This document shows, piece by piece, positions 26,948 to 36,130 of a stretch of 64,000 bases of DNA (position 1 is its first letter; every line of letters begins with the position of its first letter). The position numbers and the translations under genes were made by a program. Source of the stretch: Avoscillospira_A sp052117125 (lineage in GTDB: Bacteria; Bacillota; Clostridia; Oscillospirales; Oscillospiraceae); assembly GCF_052117125.1 (NCBI RefSeq), contig NZ_JBQKJT010000002.1:1-64000 (forward strand), read 5' to 3'. The notes below the pieces were generated by a model. The model saw only the letters and a list, made by a program, of their open reading frames with translations, ran no database searches and was not told the DNA's origin.

Positions 26948-27244
26948 TTAATAGGTCCGGTTTTCTGCCAAATCCTGAGACCGTTCCTCTGCCTGTCTCA
27001 TAGCCTCTGCTGTCGAAGCCATCAGTTCTGCCACCTTTTGCAGTTGGCCAGCCAATTCCGCTATCTCTCCCTGTACCTGCATCAGTTTGGCACAATACGC
27101 TGGAGAAGTATCACTTTGCCATGCTTTACGCAAGGTCGCCAACGTATTTTCCATACTATTCTGCGAAAGGGAGCGAATATCGGAAGCAATTTGTTTCAAT
27201 CGTTCTGCACTCTGAATGGCCCTGACATATTCAATATAAATCAT
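26948..27244 (-). CDS. WXG100-like protein lacking the motif glycine
   Basis: A 98-aa helical protein. The turn reads LRKAWQSDTSPAYCAKL, with Trp present but Ser in place of Gly. Length, helix content and position inside the WXG100 array point to a divergent member. CAGGAGCGG precedes the ATG. It may pair with one of its neighbours rather than being exported alone. Confidence 0.65.
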   Translation of the reverse strand: MIYIEYVRAIQSAERLKQIASDIRSLSQNSMENTLATLRKAWQSDTSPAYCAKLMQVQGEIAELAGQLQKVAELMASTAEAMRQAEERSQDLAENRTY

Positions 27245-27271
27245 TCTGTTAACCGCTCCTGTCTCTCTGAT

Positions 27272-27586
27272 TTAAAGAATAATATCTGTTTCCAATGCCT
27301 GGTTCTGTGCCGCTGCCGCCCGTTCGTGCTCTTCATAGACACCAGCCATACTCAGCAGTTTTCCTGGGTGCTCCGAAAAACGAGCTAGGATCTCCTGAAT
27401 TGCCTCCTGCTGCTCTACAAATGCTGTCCGAGCCGCTTCCCCGGCCATACCAATCCAATAACCATTGGTTCTTGCTACCGTATCCTGTAAAATTTGAAAT
27501 GCCTGCTCCAGGTTCTGCACCTCATCTTCTACTTCTGCTGCCTTAGTGCGCAGCGCCTCCGGTGTCACACGCAAACGGATGTTCAC
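27272..27586 (-). CDS. WXG100-family protein
   Basis: A 104-aa protein with GYWIGMAGEAARTAF in the turn, matching WXG. It begins NIRLRVTPEALR, closely parallel to TLRVTPEKLI in the gene at 26177, so the two are paralogues. I prefer the GTG at 27586, which is 10 bases from AAGGAG; the upstream in-frame GTG at 27592 would be only 4 bases from it. Confidence 0.8.
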   Translation of the reverse strand: MNIRLRVTPEALRTKAAEVEDEVQNLEQAFQILQDTVARTNGYWIGMAGEAARTAFVEQQEAIQEILARFSEHPGKLLSMAGVYEEHERAAAAQNQALETDIIL

Positions 27587-27600
27587 GGTCACTCAACTCC

Positions 27601-27909
27601 TTAAATCTGAATAGACTGCACCAGTTCTGTTATCTCCGCTTCACAAAGCTCATACTGTTCGCGGGCTACTGTAAGTTCTTCGATCAGGATATCAAGAACG
27701 TGGGTAATCTCCTGCAACGCATTGTAGTCCGTTTCAAACTGTGCTGTAAAAGCATCCTTTGCCGGTCCTTCCCACATATTGCTTAGAGCCCGTATCTCTG
27801 CCATCATGGCATCACCACTGTTGCGGACAGCTTGTATCTGCCGCTCTAATGTTTCAATATCCCTGGCCAAACGGTGGGTTTCAATTTCCAGCCTCGTAAA
27901 GTCTCCCAA
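27601..27909 (-). CDS. WXG100-family protein
   Basis: A 102-aa helical protein with NMWEGPAKDAFTAQF in the turn. The open frame extends to a GTG at 27930, but GGGAGG lies inside that extension, 6 bases before an in-frame TTG at 27909; the TTG is therefore the likely start. It ends 14 bases before the next gene. Confidence 0.75.
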   Translation of the reverse strand: MGDFTRLEIETHRLARDIETLERQIQAVRNSGDAMMAEIRALSNMWEGPAKDAFTAQFETDYNALQEITHVLDILIEELTVAREQYELCEAEITELVQSIQI

Positions 27910-27943
27910 GAATATCCTCCCTCTTTCCACAGTGATTTCCGAC

Positions 27944-28222
27944 TCAGCGGCCCAACCGCTGAATCAAGTAATATTCCGTTCTCTCATATTTTCTGCAAAT
28001 AGTCATCAATGTTTGTGTCAACATATTGAGCTGACACTGCTGTTCTATCAACCGCCGTTGCCATCTGTGAAGCAGTTGCAGCGACTCTGTCAAGGCTGTC
28101 TGATGCTGCAATTCTGTCATAACACATTCCGTTTCCTCCAGCATCTGCCACAGGCGGCGTGTCATTTGCTCCAGATTCTGTTCCGCAAACTGTAACTGTG
28201 GCGGTTCAACCTGTATTTCCAT
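27944..28222 (-). CDS. small helical protein of the WXG100 array
   Basis: A 92-aa protein, almost wholly helical and rich in Gln, Leu and Arg (RRLWQMLEETECVMTELQHQ). It lacks a WXG turn. The start ATG at 28222 is fixed by GGGGGAGG 7 bases upstream. Position between the EsaB-like gene and the WXG100 genes suggests it is part of the secretion machinery or a partner of the substrates. No family recognised. Confidence 0.6.
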   Translation of the reverse strand: MEIQVEPPQLQFAEQNLEQMTRRLWQMLEETECVMTELQHQTALTESLQLLHRWQRRLIEQQCQLNMLTQTLMTICRKYERTEYYLIQRLGR

Positions 28223-28269
28223 GGCAACGCCTCCCCCCACTTCTGCAATTGGTGCAATATGTTTCCTGC

Positions 28270-28518
28270 TTACACAAGGATGAGCCGATCACCATTGTGA
28301 ATCTGATATTCCCGCAGAGAACAGGTCGGCAAGAAGTTTATGCACTGGTCGATAGAACCCATCACAAACCGTTTCTGCTCCCCCTCCAAGGTCGAGTGTT
28401 CTTTTTTACAAATCAGATCGGATATTTCATCAATAATCACTTGTATGTTGGAGTCCTCATCGAGATTAAAATTGTACACCCGATCCATGGATGGTACATA
28501 GACGTCTACCAGAATCAT
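28270..28518 (-). CDS. esaB: EsaB/YukD-like ubiquitin-fold protein
   Basis: An 82-aa protein with the pattern of YukD/EsaB: MILVDVYVPSMDRVYNFNLD at the start and LREYQIHNGDRLILV at the end, a beta-grasp (ubiquitin-like) fold. EsaB is a cytoplasmic component of Firmicutes type VII secretion systems. It starts 24 bases after the essC stop with AGGAGGAG upstream, directly in the operon. Confidence 0.82.
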   Translation of the reverse strand: MILVDVYVPSMDRVYNFNLDEDSNIQVIIDEISDLICKKEHSTLEGEQKRFVMGSIDQCINFLPTCSLREYQIHNGDRLILV

Positions 28519-28542
28519 TTTTCTCCTCCTGTTTTACCCAGA

Positions 28543-31500
28543 TTAACCGCGGTAGTCCGGAACAACAATCTGCTCGACTCTAACCATCTCCTCTTCGCTG
28601 GAAGCTGTACCAATACCCGCGCGGGATACCGTATTATGGTATTTATAAGGAATATTGGCGTATGGCAGATATTTTTGCGACAAATACTTGCCACCAAATC
28701 GGATACCCACTCCAGCATCACAACACTGTTTGAACCAAGGATAGCCCATCAGATCTCCTGAATCGGCATCCTGCGCTTCCACGAAGAAGTAGAAATTATA
28801 AAAATGTCCCTTGTCGCCTACCAGTGTCTCCAATACGTCCTTAGCGTAAAACGCCTGGGAACCGCGGTCGTATATCTCCTGCACAAACGACAACGCATTT
28901 GGTATGAAAATACAGAGTTTTTGGAATCTGTCCATAGCGGCAAAAAACGGCTCAGCCTCCAGGTGCTGTTCCAAGCATTTCGATTTCTCAGCAGCACGAG
29001 TGCGAACCTCTTCCAACAATACCTGTTTAGAGAATTCATAGAGACCTTCTCCGGTATTGATGTATGTTGCTCCCGTTTTTTGAGCTATTTCTGAAAACTC
29101 TGTCGTTTTCAGTTCCAGAATAAACACCTTGCATCCTTTGTCTATGCTGGCCTGAATCAGTGTTTTCAAATAAGTAGATTTACCGCTCTTTTTGGTTCCA
29201 GTGACTAAGTACGTCAGCAGTCTGGTCAAGTCCAGCGCGGAATACGCCGCTGTCCGGGCATTATAGCCGTTGGGAAGCAGATGACTTTGTTGCAGAATCT
29301 TGTTGTATTCCACCTCTGCACAATATTGCTCCCATCTGGGCTTTTCCGGGATCATCGGAATCTTGCGCGCCATACCTTTGCAGTAGTTGTTGCTCCCTGC
29401 AATTTGCCGCCGGATATTTTCATTGCGCTCATAACTGCTTTCGCCCTCACAGGCCAGTGCTGTCTGAAATTCCAGAATACGTTCGCCATAATAGACTAGT
29501 CCGCGGCCTTTTACATTGCTTTCTGGGTAAATTGGCGGTTTTACCACCCGCATGACGTCACCATACTGGTAAATATCCGGCATTTCCAGGCACATGGTTG
29601 TACGGAAATTATCGGCCATTTTACCGGGCATTTCCGATATTCCAAAGCCTCCTGCTGTCACCAGCAGATAGATGCCGTAATTTAGTCCTTCCTTGGCCAA
29701 GCGCTTCATCTGCTCTTCATATTGGTCCTCGGTCTTTTCTCGGAAGCCACCATAATTATCAATCACCAGAACGATGGCAGGCAACGTGCCACGGCTATGC
29801 TCCACATAATCGCGGAAGTTTGTAGAAGTAAGCAGTGCCTTTCTTTCAGCCAAAATTGCACTGAACATCGTAAATAATTTGTCGATTTTTTCTCGATCTT
29901 CTTCACTATCTGTGAGTATACCACCCACCTGCCGCGCGTCCGAAAACACGCTCAGCAGTTTCGAGCTGAAATCCAAAAGGTAAAGTTGGACTTCCTCCTC
30001 AGTATACTTTTGCAGTAAAGCAAACACAGTTGTTTGCAGGAAAGTAGAGCGTCCAGTAGACACCGTACCACACAGCACATGGTGTCCATTGTTAGCGAAA
30101 TCTACACAAATAGGCATTTGGCTTTGATTTTCCGGGTCATCTCCTTTGCCAATGATGACAGAAAGCTCCCATGCCGATTCGCCGGGATGGCGCCGCGCAA
30201 TCTCCATGGATTCATACTCTTCTATCTCAGTCAGCAACAAATGTTCCGGCAGAGTAGGCATCCATAGTTGCAGAACGCGATTATATCCGTTGCTTTGCGC
30301 CACCTGAGCCAAGTATTCTGTCACCGCTTCCAGTTGGCTTCTGGTTTTTTGCTCAGGCAGACGGACGCCTGTTGCAATGGCTTCCTCTAAGATAGCTGCA
30401 ACAAGGCATTGTTCCTCACAGTTTACCGTATCATACAGCCGCACAAAGTCTCGCAATCGGCTGTCGTTATACTGGCTGCGGCGAAAGTCCAAGCCCTGTT
30501 GCTGCAAATAATCATAGATCGGCTCGAGCAAATCTGCCATTTTTCTTGTTTTGGCAGCCTTTACGGCATTGCACAGCGCCTGTAGCCACCGCTGTCTGGT
30601 CTGTTCCTGGTATTGGATTTTAGCATGGTTGCCCACTAAATCTACCTTACCAGTAGAATCCAGCATCTGTGCTACCACCAATTTCTGGTCGCCAAGCACC
30701 TCATCGTACACAGCGCCGGAATATCCGGATTGGAACAGTTCAAACAGTTCATCGTTGCCCACCTGCAAATAGCCGCGTCCAGCCTGCGTCAAATATGCCG
30801 CCTCAGGACGGTGCAGCATATCCATAGAGTCTTGGCGATCCTGAACCCGAAGGCAGAGACGGAACTTGGAGTTGGACCAAATATTTTCATCCACTGTACC
30901 AGCTGGTTTCTGTGTCGCCAAAATGAGATGTACGCCCAAACTGCGCCCCACTTGTGCCACTGAGACCAGCTCTTTCATAAATTCGCTTTCCTCCCGCTTG
31001 AGTTCCGCAAATTCATCAATGATAATCAGCATATGCGGGATTGGCTCTTTTGCATCGCCGTTCTTATACAGGGATGTATAGGCATTGATATTATTGACGC
31101 CATATTGTGAAAACACTCTCTGCCTGCGTTTGTTTTCCGCCTTAATGGATACCATAGCCCGCTTGACCTGATTTCCAGACAGATTTGAAATCGCACCAAT
31201 GATATGTGGCAGGCCATGAAACAAGTTTGCCATTCCACCGCCTTTATAGTCGATGATAAAAAAACCGATGTCGTCGGGGCTGTAATCAATTGCAAGCGAT
31301 AAAATATACGTTTGCAGAGTTTCGGATTTTCCAGATCCCGTAGTACCCGCTACAAGGCCATGGGGACCGTGATATCGTTCATGGAGATCCAGATAGCAGG
31401 AACTTCCACCGCTTTTTATGCCAATGAGCGCTTTCATGGATTCTGAAGTTCTGGCTCTGCGCCAGCGGTCTTCTGCATGGAGGTCCTGCGGGTGTGTAAT

Positions 31501-33486
31501 GCCGTACATATCAAAAAAGGTGACCGATGACGGCAGTTCTCCTCCCTGCTCAGTCTCATGGATTTCAATGTTTGCCAAGCGCTTGGCAAACGCCAATAGC
31601 TTATCCGGTGCAACACGGTCAAACACAATAGCAGTACGATCATCCTGCTCTCCAGTAGTGCTGTATACGCCAGAAAAAGAGCTGTTGTTCTCCATAATAA
31701 ATTCGCAATGATTGGGCAATTCCTCATAATGCTCTGCTGCAATAACCGTAGCCAAACCGATTTGGCTGCTGGATTGTCCAATGTACTTATTGATTAGTTC
31801 TCCTTCCAGCAGTTCTTTATTCAAGACAAACAGCACATAGTAAGGCCGTGGTGTCTGTGACTCTTCCATTCGACTACGAAATACCTGAGAAAGTGAATAA
31901 AACACTTCTGCGGCCTCATTTTTGTTTGTAGCTAAGAATCGTGTTTTTTTATCCACTGACCAAAGATGTGGCAGCCATTTAGCAAATTCCCAGCGTTGTG
32001 GATTAGGAATTTTTTGGTCATCGTATACCAATGCCATTTTAACATCTGTATAGCTGTTGTTGCCAGCAATCTGCACCATAAGATTTTGTAGGATAATCTC
32101 CCAGGAATTCACATCACCTATGACGCCAATCAGTGATTTCTCCAATAAGTCCACACACACCGGTACCTGGTGCAACACGCTGTACTGTTCTTTAATTTGA
32201 TGTGGCCGCTGTTCCAGCTCATCATTGACCAGTGTAAAACGTTGGCGCTGCACCTCAATTTCCACTGGAAATGGAACATCGCCTAATCCCAGTCGATATG
32301 TCAGCAAATCAGCATGGTTCACATTGCGATTCCATAGTGCTTCATGCTGATGGTGATAACTAGCTATCTGCTCTGCTGACGCATATTTTTCCAGCATTGC
32401 TGTCGTATTTGCGGCATACAGCGCATCAATTTCCTGTTCTTTTTGCTGCAAATAAGCAATGTACTTCTCTTTGCGGTAATTCTCTTCAGACAGAATCCGT
32501 TTTTTATTGTACTTCAGGTTCATAACGGCCCAAAAAGTTCCCAAAAAGGCCGACATCACCGCAGTAATAATACCTGTATACAGAAAAGCGTTTCCTGCCA
32601 TACCACTCATGCGGGACGAAACAATTGTCATTCCAGTGCCCACCATCATGGGTAAAGCCATGGTTAACGAGGGGCCAATTTGCATGAGCAAAGGTACATG
32701 GGGAACATCTTTGGGATTAGGCGGCGGGTCAATGGTTACAGATTCTGTAATAATTTGAGGAATTGTGCGAGGGGCCCGATGTAGCAGATGCTTGCAGCTG
32801 TTTCCGCTTTTGTCCCCCGGCTGAGCCAGCTGATATAACCGTTCATCAGAGATTTCAGTTAAATCTGTATTGCTGCCTACAGCATAGTTGACAGCCAGCA
32901 CTGAGCCGAGGTACACCATACTCAATCCAAATACTCGAATGTGATCGCCATAGTGTAGTATCGTACGCTCTTTTGCACGAACATGATTGATATATGTACC
33001 ATTGGATGACAAATCCTCCAGAATTGCAGTGTTTCCATCCAAAACAATTCTGCAATGATGGTGTGAAACAAAACTTTTTGTATTTGTTTCTAACGGATAC
33101 CGATATTGGATGTCATTATCTGCGCTTAAACCAACGGAAATCATTTTGCCAGGCTGCAAGCAATACTTGCGATATACCTGTACAGGATGATCGCATTTTT
33201 CTACCAGTATAGACAGTTGTTCCATGGACGCAGTAATTAAACGGTATCTTCCATGTACAGGTAATTCTCCCTGCTTTGATTGGCCGGAAATCAGTTCAAT
33301 TGTGCGCTGAATATCTTTCTGCACAAAATACCACTGTCCCTGGATACGCTCCAACGAAATCAACTCATTTTGTGCCAGCTGGAACTGATCTGCATCCAGC
33401 AAAAAAGAACACTGGGAATTTGATGAAGTCGGAAGTACCATTTCAAAAAACGCCCAGTTGTTATAAACAGACAGTATTTTACTCAT
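28543..33486 (-). CDS. essC: EssC-type FtsK/SpoIIIE secretion ATPase with FHA domain
   Basis: A 1,647-aa motor of type VII secretion. An FHA domain lies at about residues 100-170 (SADNDIQYRYP, VSHHHCRIVL, SSNGTYINH), and two membrane segments at about 265-330. Three FtsK/SpoIIIE ATPase modules follow with P-loops GTTGSGKS (about 715), GTVSTGRS (about 1142, an unusual sequence that still ends G-R-S) and GTKKSGKS (about 1434). Walker B of the first is MLIIIDEFAEL. It drives export of the WXG100 proteins encoded downstream. The start at 33486 follows GAAAGAGAGC. The FHA domain suggests control by the kinase at 19644. Confidence 0.93.
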   Translation of the reverse strand: MSKILSVYNNWAFFEMVLPTSSNSQCSFLLDADQFQLAQNELISLERIQGQWYFVQKDIQRTIELISGQSKQGELPVHGRYRLITASMEQLSILVEKCDHPVQVYRKYCLQPGKMISVGLSADNDIQYRYPLETNTKSFVSHHHCRIVLDGNTAILEDLSSNGTYINHVRAKERTILHYGDHIRVFGLSMVYLGSVLAVNYAVGSNTDLTEISDERLYQLAQPGDKSGNSCKHLLHRAPRTIPQIITESVTIDPPPNPKDVPHVPLLMQIGPSLTMALPMMVGTGMTIVSSRMSGMAGNAFLYTGIITAVMSAFLGTFWAVMNLKYNKKRILSEENYRKEKYIAYLQQKEQEIDALYAANTTAMLEKYASAEQIASYHHQHEALWNRNVNHADLLTYRLGLGDVPFPVEIEVQRQRFTLVNDELEQRPHQIKEQYSVLHQVPVCVDLLEKSLIGVIGDVNSWEIILQNLMVQIAGNNSYTDVKMALVYDDQKIPNPQRWEFAKWLPHLWSVDKKTRFLATNKNEAAEVFYSLSQVFRSRMEESQTPRPYYVLFVLNKELLEGELINKYIGQSSSQIGLATVIAAEHYEELPNHCEFIMENNSSFSGVYSTTGEQDDRTAIVFDRVAPDKLLAFAKRLANIEIHETEQGGELPSSVTFFDMYGITHPQDLHAEDRWRRARTSESMKALIGIKSGGSSCYLDLHERYHGPHGLVAGTTGSGKSETLQTYILSLAIDYSPDDIGFFIIDYKGGGMANLFHGLPHIIGAISNLSGNQVKRAMVSIKAENKRRQRVFSQYGVNNINAYTSLYKNGDAKEPIPHMLIIIDEFAELKREESEFMKELVSVAQVGRSLGVHLILATQKPAGTVDENIWSNSKFRLCLRVQDRQDSMDMLHRPEAAYLTQAGRGYLQVGNDELFELFQSGYSGAVYDEVLGDQKLVVAQMLDSTGKVDLVGNHAKIQYQEQTRQRWLQALCNAVKAAKTRKMADLLEPIYDYLQQQGLDFRRSQYNDSRLRDFVRLYDTVNCEEQCLVAAILEEAIATGVRLPEQKTRSQLEAVTEYLAQVAQSNGYNRVLQLWMPTLPEHLLLTEIEEYESMEIARRHPGESAWELSVIIGKGDDPENQSQMPICVDFANNGHHVLCGTVSTGRSTFLQTTVFALLQKYTEEEVQLYLLDFSSKLLSVFSDARQVGGILTDSEEDREKIDKLFTMFSAILAERKALLTSTNFRDYVEHSRGTLPAIVLVIDNYGGFREKTEDQYEEQMKRLAKEGLNYGIYLLVTAGGFGISEMPGKMADNFRTTMCLEMPDIYQYGDVMRVVKPPIYPESNVKGRGLVYYGERILEFQTALACEGESSYERNENIRRQIAGSNNYCKGMARKIPMIPEKPRWEQYCAEVEYNKILQQSHLLPNGYNARTAAYSALDLTRLLTYLVTGTKKSGKSTYLKTLIQASIDKGCKVFILELKTTEFSEIAQKTGATYINTGEGLYEFSKQVLLEEVRTRAAEKSKCLEQHLEAEPFFAAMDRFQKLCIFIPNALSFVQEIYDRGSQAFYAKDVLETLVGDKGHFYNFYFFVEAQDADSGDLMGYPWFKQCCDAGVGIRFGGKYLSQKYLPYANIPYKYHNTVSRAGIGTASSEEEMVRVEQIVVPDYRG

Positions 33487-33558
33487 GCTGCGCTCTCTTT
33501 CCTTTCTATAAAGTACCACTATCAGTTTTTCCCCCTTAACCATTGATAGCAGTAAAAT

Positions 33559-33588
33559 ATTATAACATGAGATTTTTTTTAGTATATC
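33559..33588 (-). promoter_or_regulatory. extended -10 promoter of the type VII operon
   Basis: On the minus strand TGTTATAAT gives a perfect -10 box (33559-33564) with an upstream TG. The -35 position is weak (ATATAC at 17 bases). Transcription would begin about 65 bases before the essC start. Confidence 0.5.
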
Positions 33589-33665
33589 ATATAGTCTCTT
33601 CAACATCAACAAAAACAGGAAAATTTAACAGAAATCAACAATGATAACATAAAAAATTACTACTT

Positions 33666-33831
33666 TCACCAACTGAATTTATTGTCTCTATTCAAAAAGC
33701 AAAAATATTTGCGGTTGACCCATCTGGAAATGGCCGGATACCCTTTCTCCCGGAGTTCCGCATTAGTCTTGTAGATGGCCTTGTAGGCGTGGGACTTGGG
33801 GAGCCCCAGCTTCTAATGCCACGTTCTTCAT
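33666..33831 (-). pseudogene. remnant of a small DNA-binding (excisionase-like) gene
   Basis: One frame encodes KLGLPKSHAYKAIYKTNAEL followed by REKGYPAISRWVNRKYF and a TGA at 33666-33668, which looks like the helix-turn-helix proteins of conjugative elements. The frame is blocked by a TAG just upstream of KLGL. A plausible start (ATG at 33829-33831, MKNVALE) is in another frame, so one frameshift separates the two. It marks the left edge of the decayed conjugative element. The rest of 33487-33940 has nothing else recognisable. Confidence 0.5.
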
Positions 33832-33907
33832 GTGTATTAAAGTTTTTTGCTTGCATTAAAAATACCTTTTTCTTTTTTAGCGAATCCAGCTTGTCAGCCA
33901 GTAGTAA

Positions 33908-33933
33908 GAGGGCAGCCCCGTGGGACTGCCCTC
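33908..33933 (-). terminator. hairpin downstream of the relaxase remnant
   Basis: GAGGGCAG (33908-33915) pairs with CTGCCCTC (33926-33933), and the loop can add CCC/GGG pairing. It starts 8 bases after the stop of the relaxase tail. No T run follows on the minus strand, so termination is uncertain. Confidence 0.5.
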
Positions 33934-33940
33934 CTTTGCA

Positions 33941-34515
33941 TTATCGCTGTATTTGTCGTCGTTTTGTCTTTTCCATTGGTTCAAATCCCTGCCGCAACGC
34001 CAGCTCGCAATCTATATACTGAACGCGTTCCGGGGTTTGATCCAGGATAATCTGTGCGTTCTTCCTGTCCTTTCTGAGCTGAGAAAGCTGTTGGGTACAG
34101 CCATCCCGCCGAGCCTTTAGGGCCTTCTGTTCCTCCGGGTCACTACACCGCCGGAGTTTATTATAGATGCTGCTGCGCTGCTGCTCCACGGCCTCAATCT
34201 GCCCCTGGGTTCTGGCAAGGAACTGTGCCACCTGTTCCGCCGTATCCAGCCCCTCACGGCCCAGCAGACGGGTCTGGGCGGTGATTGCGTCCAGCCGCTG
34301 CAACTCCCAGCCGTAGCGCCGGAGAGAACGGTTTGCGTGGCGTCCGGCGCTTGGGGATAGCCCCCAGCAGATAACAGTAGTGGAGATATAGCCGGTAGAG
34401 ATTACTCTGGGTCAAAATCAGTTGCATGATACTCTGGTATTGGCGCGGCACCGGGTATTTGGCCCGCCATTTCTGTCGATCTTCTTTATACCAGAACTGG
34501 CTCTGATATTTTACT
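33941..34515 (-). pseudogene. C-terminal fragment of a relaxase, frameshifted
   Basis: Two frames join to one relaxase tail. Upstream, about 34330-34515 encodes FWYKEDRQKWRAKYPVPR and YRLYLHYCYLLGAIPKR; then, in the next frame from about 34330 to 33941, RRYGWELQRLDAITAQTRLL and a Gln/Arg-rich tail. This matches the end of the MobA/relaxase proteins of Clostridia conjugative elements (tyrosine- and arginine-rich stretch, then LDAIT). The N-terminal relaxase domain is missing and a frameshift lies near 34330-34350. The fragment meets the truncated VirD4 gene head to head near 34515, so the element cannot transfer by itself. Confidence 0.72.
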
Positions 34516-34552
34516 CCAAGCGGACGTTCGTGAATCCGCTGCCGGATATGGC

Positions 34553-36130
34553 ATGGCCATTTCCATGTACTACAGCACCCGTCAGAACCGCAGGCCCGGC
34601 GAGGAATATGGTTCGGCCAAGTGGGGCGATCCACAGGCCCTCTGCCGCAAGTATGCCGACCTGCAGACGTTTGAAAACAATATCATTCTGACGGCCCATG
34701 TCCGCATCAGCTTCGACTGCTACAAACACCGACGAAATCTCAACATTTTGATCGTCGGCGGCTCCGGTTCCGGCAAAACTCGGTTCTTTTGTAAACCGGG
34801 ATTACTCAGTCTGAATTGCTCCTACATCATCAGCGATCCCAAGGGAGAGCTGCTGCGTTCCGTGGGCCAGCTGCTGAAAGACAGTGGCTATGACATTGTG
34901 GTATTCAATTTGAATGTCCCCAGCCAATCGGACGGATACAACCCCTTCGTCTATATACGCAATGAAGCCGATGTGCTGAAACTCATGGACAACCTCATCC
35001 GCAACACCACACCCAAGAACGCCAATAACTCTGACCCATTCTGGGAAAAAGCGGAAATTGCATTGGATTCTGCGCTGATGCTGTACCTGCTCTATGAGGC
35101 CCCGCCCCATGAGCAGACGTTGGAAATGCTGACCTTTCTGATTGAGTGCGCTCAGGTGAAAGAGGAGGATGAGGACTATGCCAGCCCTGTCGATCTGCTG
35201 TTTGCAGAGCTGGAAATGGAGAAGCCCAACCATCCGGCGGTGCGTCAATATCGCATTTTCAAACAGGCCGCCGGTAAGACTGCCAAAAGCATTCTGGTAT
35301 CTGCCGCCGTCCGTCTGGCCGCTCTGGCCATGCCGCAGTTTGCAGCCATGACCGCCCGGGATGACATGGACTTCGGCTCTCTGGGCGAACGCAGGCGTGC
35401 CATCTTCTGCGTCACTCCCGTGGCCGACGGCAGCATGAACTATCTGGTGGGTATGCTTTACACCCAATGTTTTCAGGAGCTGTACCGGGTGGCCGATGAA
35501 AAGTACAACGGCAAACTCCCTGTGCCGGTTCGGGTCATTCAGGACGAATGGGCCAATGTGCCCCTGCCCGACAGCTACCCCAAGATTCTGGCCACCTGCC
35601 GCAGCTATAACATTGGTCTCAACATCATTGTCCAGAACATTGGACAGATCAAAAGCCTGTACGAAAAGGAATGGGAAACCATCATCGGCAACTGTGACAC
35701 CCTTTTGTTTCTCGGTGCAGGCAATGAAACGTCCTCTCTGGAATTTATGAGCAAGCTGCTGGGCAAGGAAACGCTGGATATCCGCACCACCAGCCGCAGC
35801 CGTGGCCACAACGGTTCCAGCTCCACCAATTTCCAACAGGTGGGCCGCGAACTGATGACACAGGAGGAGATCCGGTTGCTGGATACCAACGACTGTATTC
35901 TGCTCATTCGCGGCGAAAAGCCCATTCTCGACAAAAAGTATGACCTGCTTCAGCACCCCAATGTGCAGTACACCGCTGACGGCGGTGCCAAACCCTACAT
36001 CCACAAGCGGGCACGGGAACCGTATGAGCTGGGCGACCTGCCCTTCGAGTTCCAGTCCCTGCGTACCATTGAATTTATGGAGGATAACGACTATGAAGAA
36101 GATTCTGAACATCCCGAACAAGACCCGTAA
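34553..36130 (+). CDS. VirD4-like coupling ATPase, N terminus lost
   Basis: A 525-aa protein of the CD1115-type VirD4/TraG family. Walker A IVGGSGSGKTRFF lies at about residue 68 and HFVMDEFAN-like Walker B appears as VIQDEWANVPL. The family motif GEEYGSAKWGDPQALCRKY is near the start. The usual membrane segments that precede it are absent: upstream sequence stays open to 34430 but turns into antisense of the relaxase tail by about 34515. It is therefore truncated and unlikely to dock in the membrane. It overlaps the next gene by 38 bases. Confidence 0.88.
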   Translation: MAISMYYSTRQNRRPGEEYGSAKWGDPQALCRKYADLQTFENNIILTAHVRISFDCYKHRRNLNILIVGGSGSGKTRFFCKPGLLSLNCSYIISDPKGELLRSVGQLLKDSGYDIVVFNLNVPSQSDGYNPFVYIRNEADVLKLMDNLIRNTTPKNANNSDPFWEKAEIALDSALMLYLLYEAPPHEQTLEMLTFLIECAQVKEEDEDYASPVDLLFAELEMEKPNHPAVRQYRIFKQAAGKTAKSILVSAAVRLAALAMPQFAAMTARDDMDFGSLGERRRAIFCVTPVADGSMNYLVGMLYTQCFQELYRVADEKYNGKLPVPVRVIQDEWANVPLPDSYPKILATCRSYNIGLNIIVQNIGQIKSLYEKEWETIIGNCDTLLFLGAGNETSSLEFMSKLLGKETLDIRTTSRSRGHNGSSSTNFQQVGRELMTQEEIRLLDTNDCILLIRGEKPILDKKYDLLQHPNVQYTADGGAKPYIHKRAREPYELGDLPFEFQSLRTIEFMEDNDYEEDSEHPEQDP

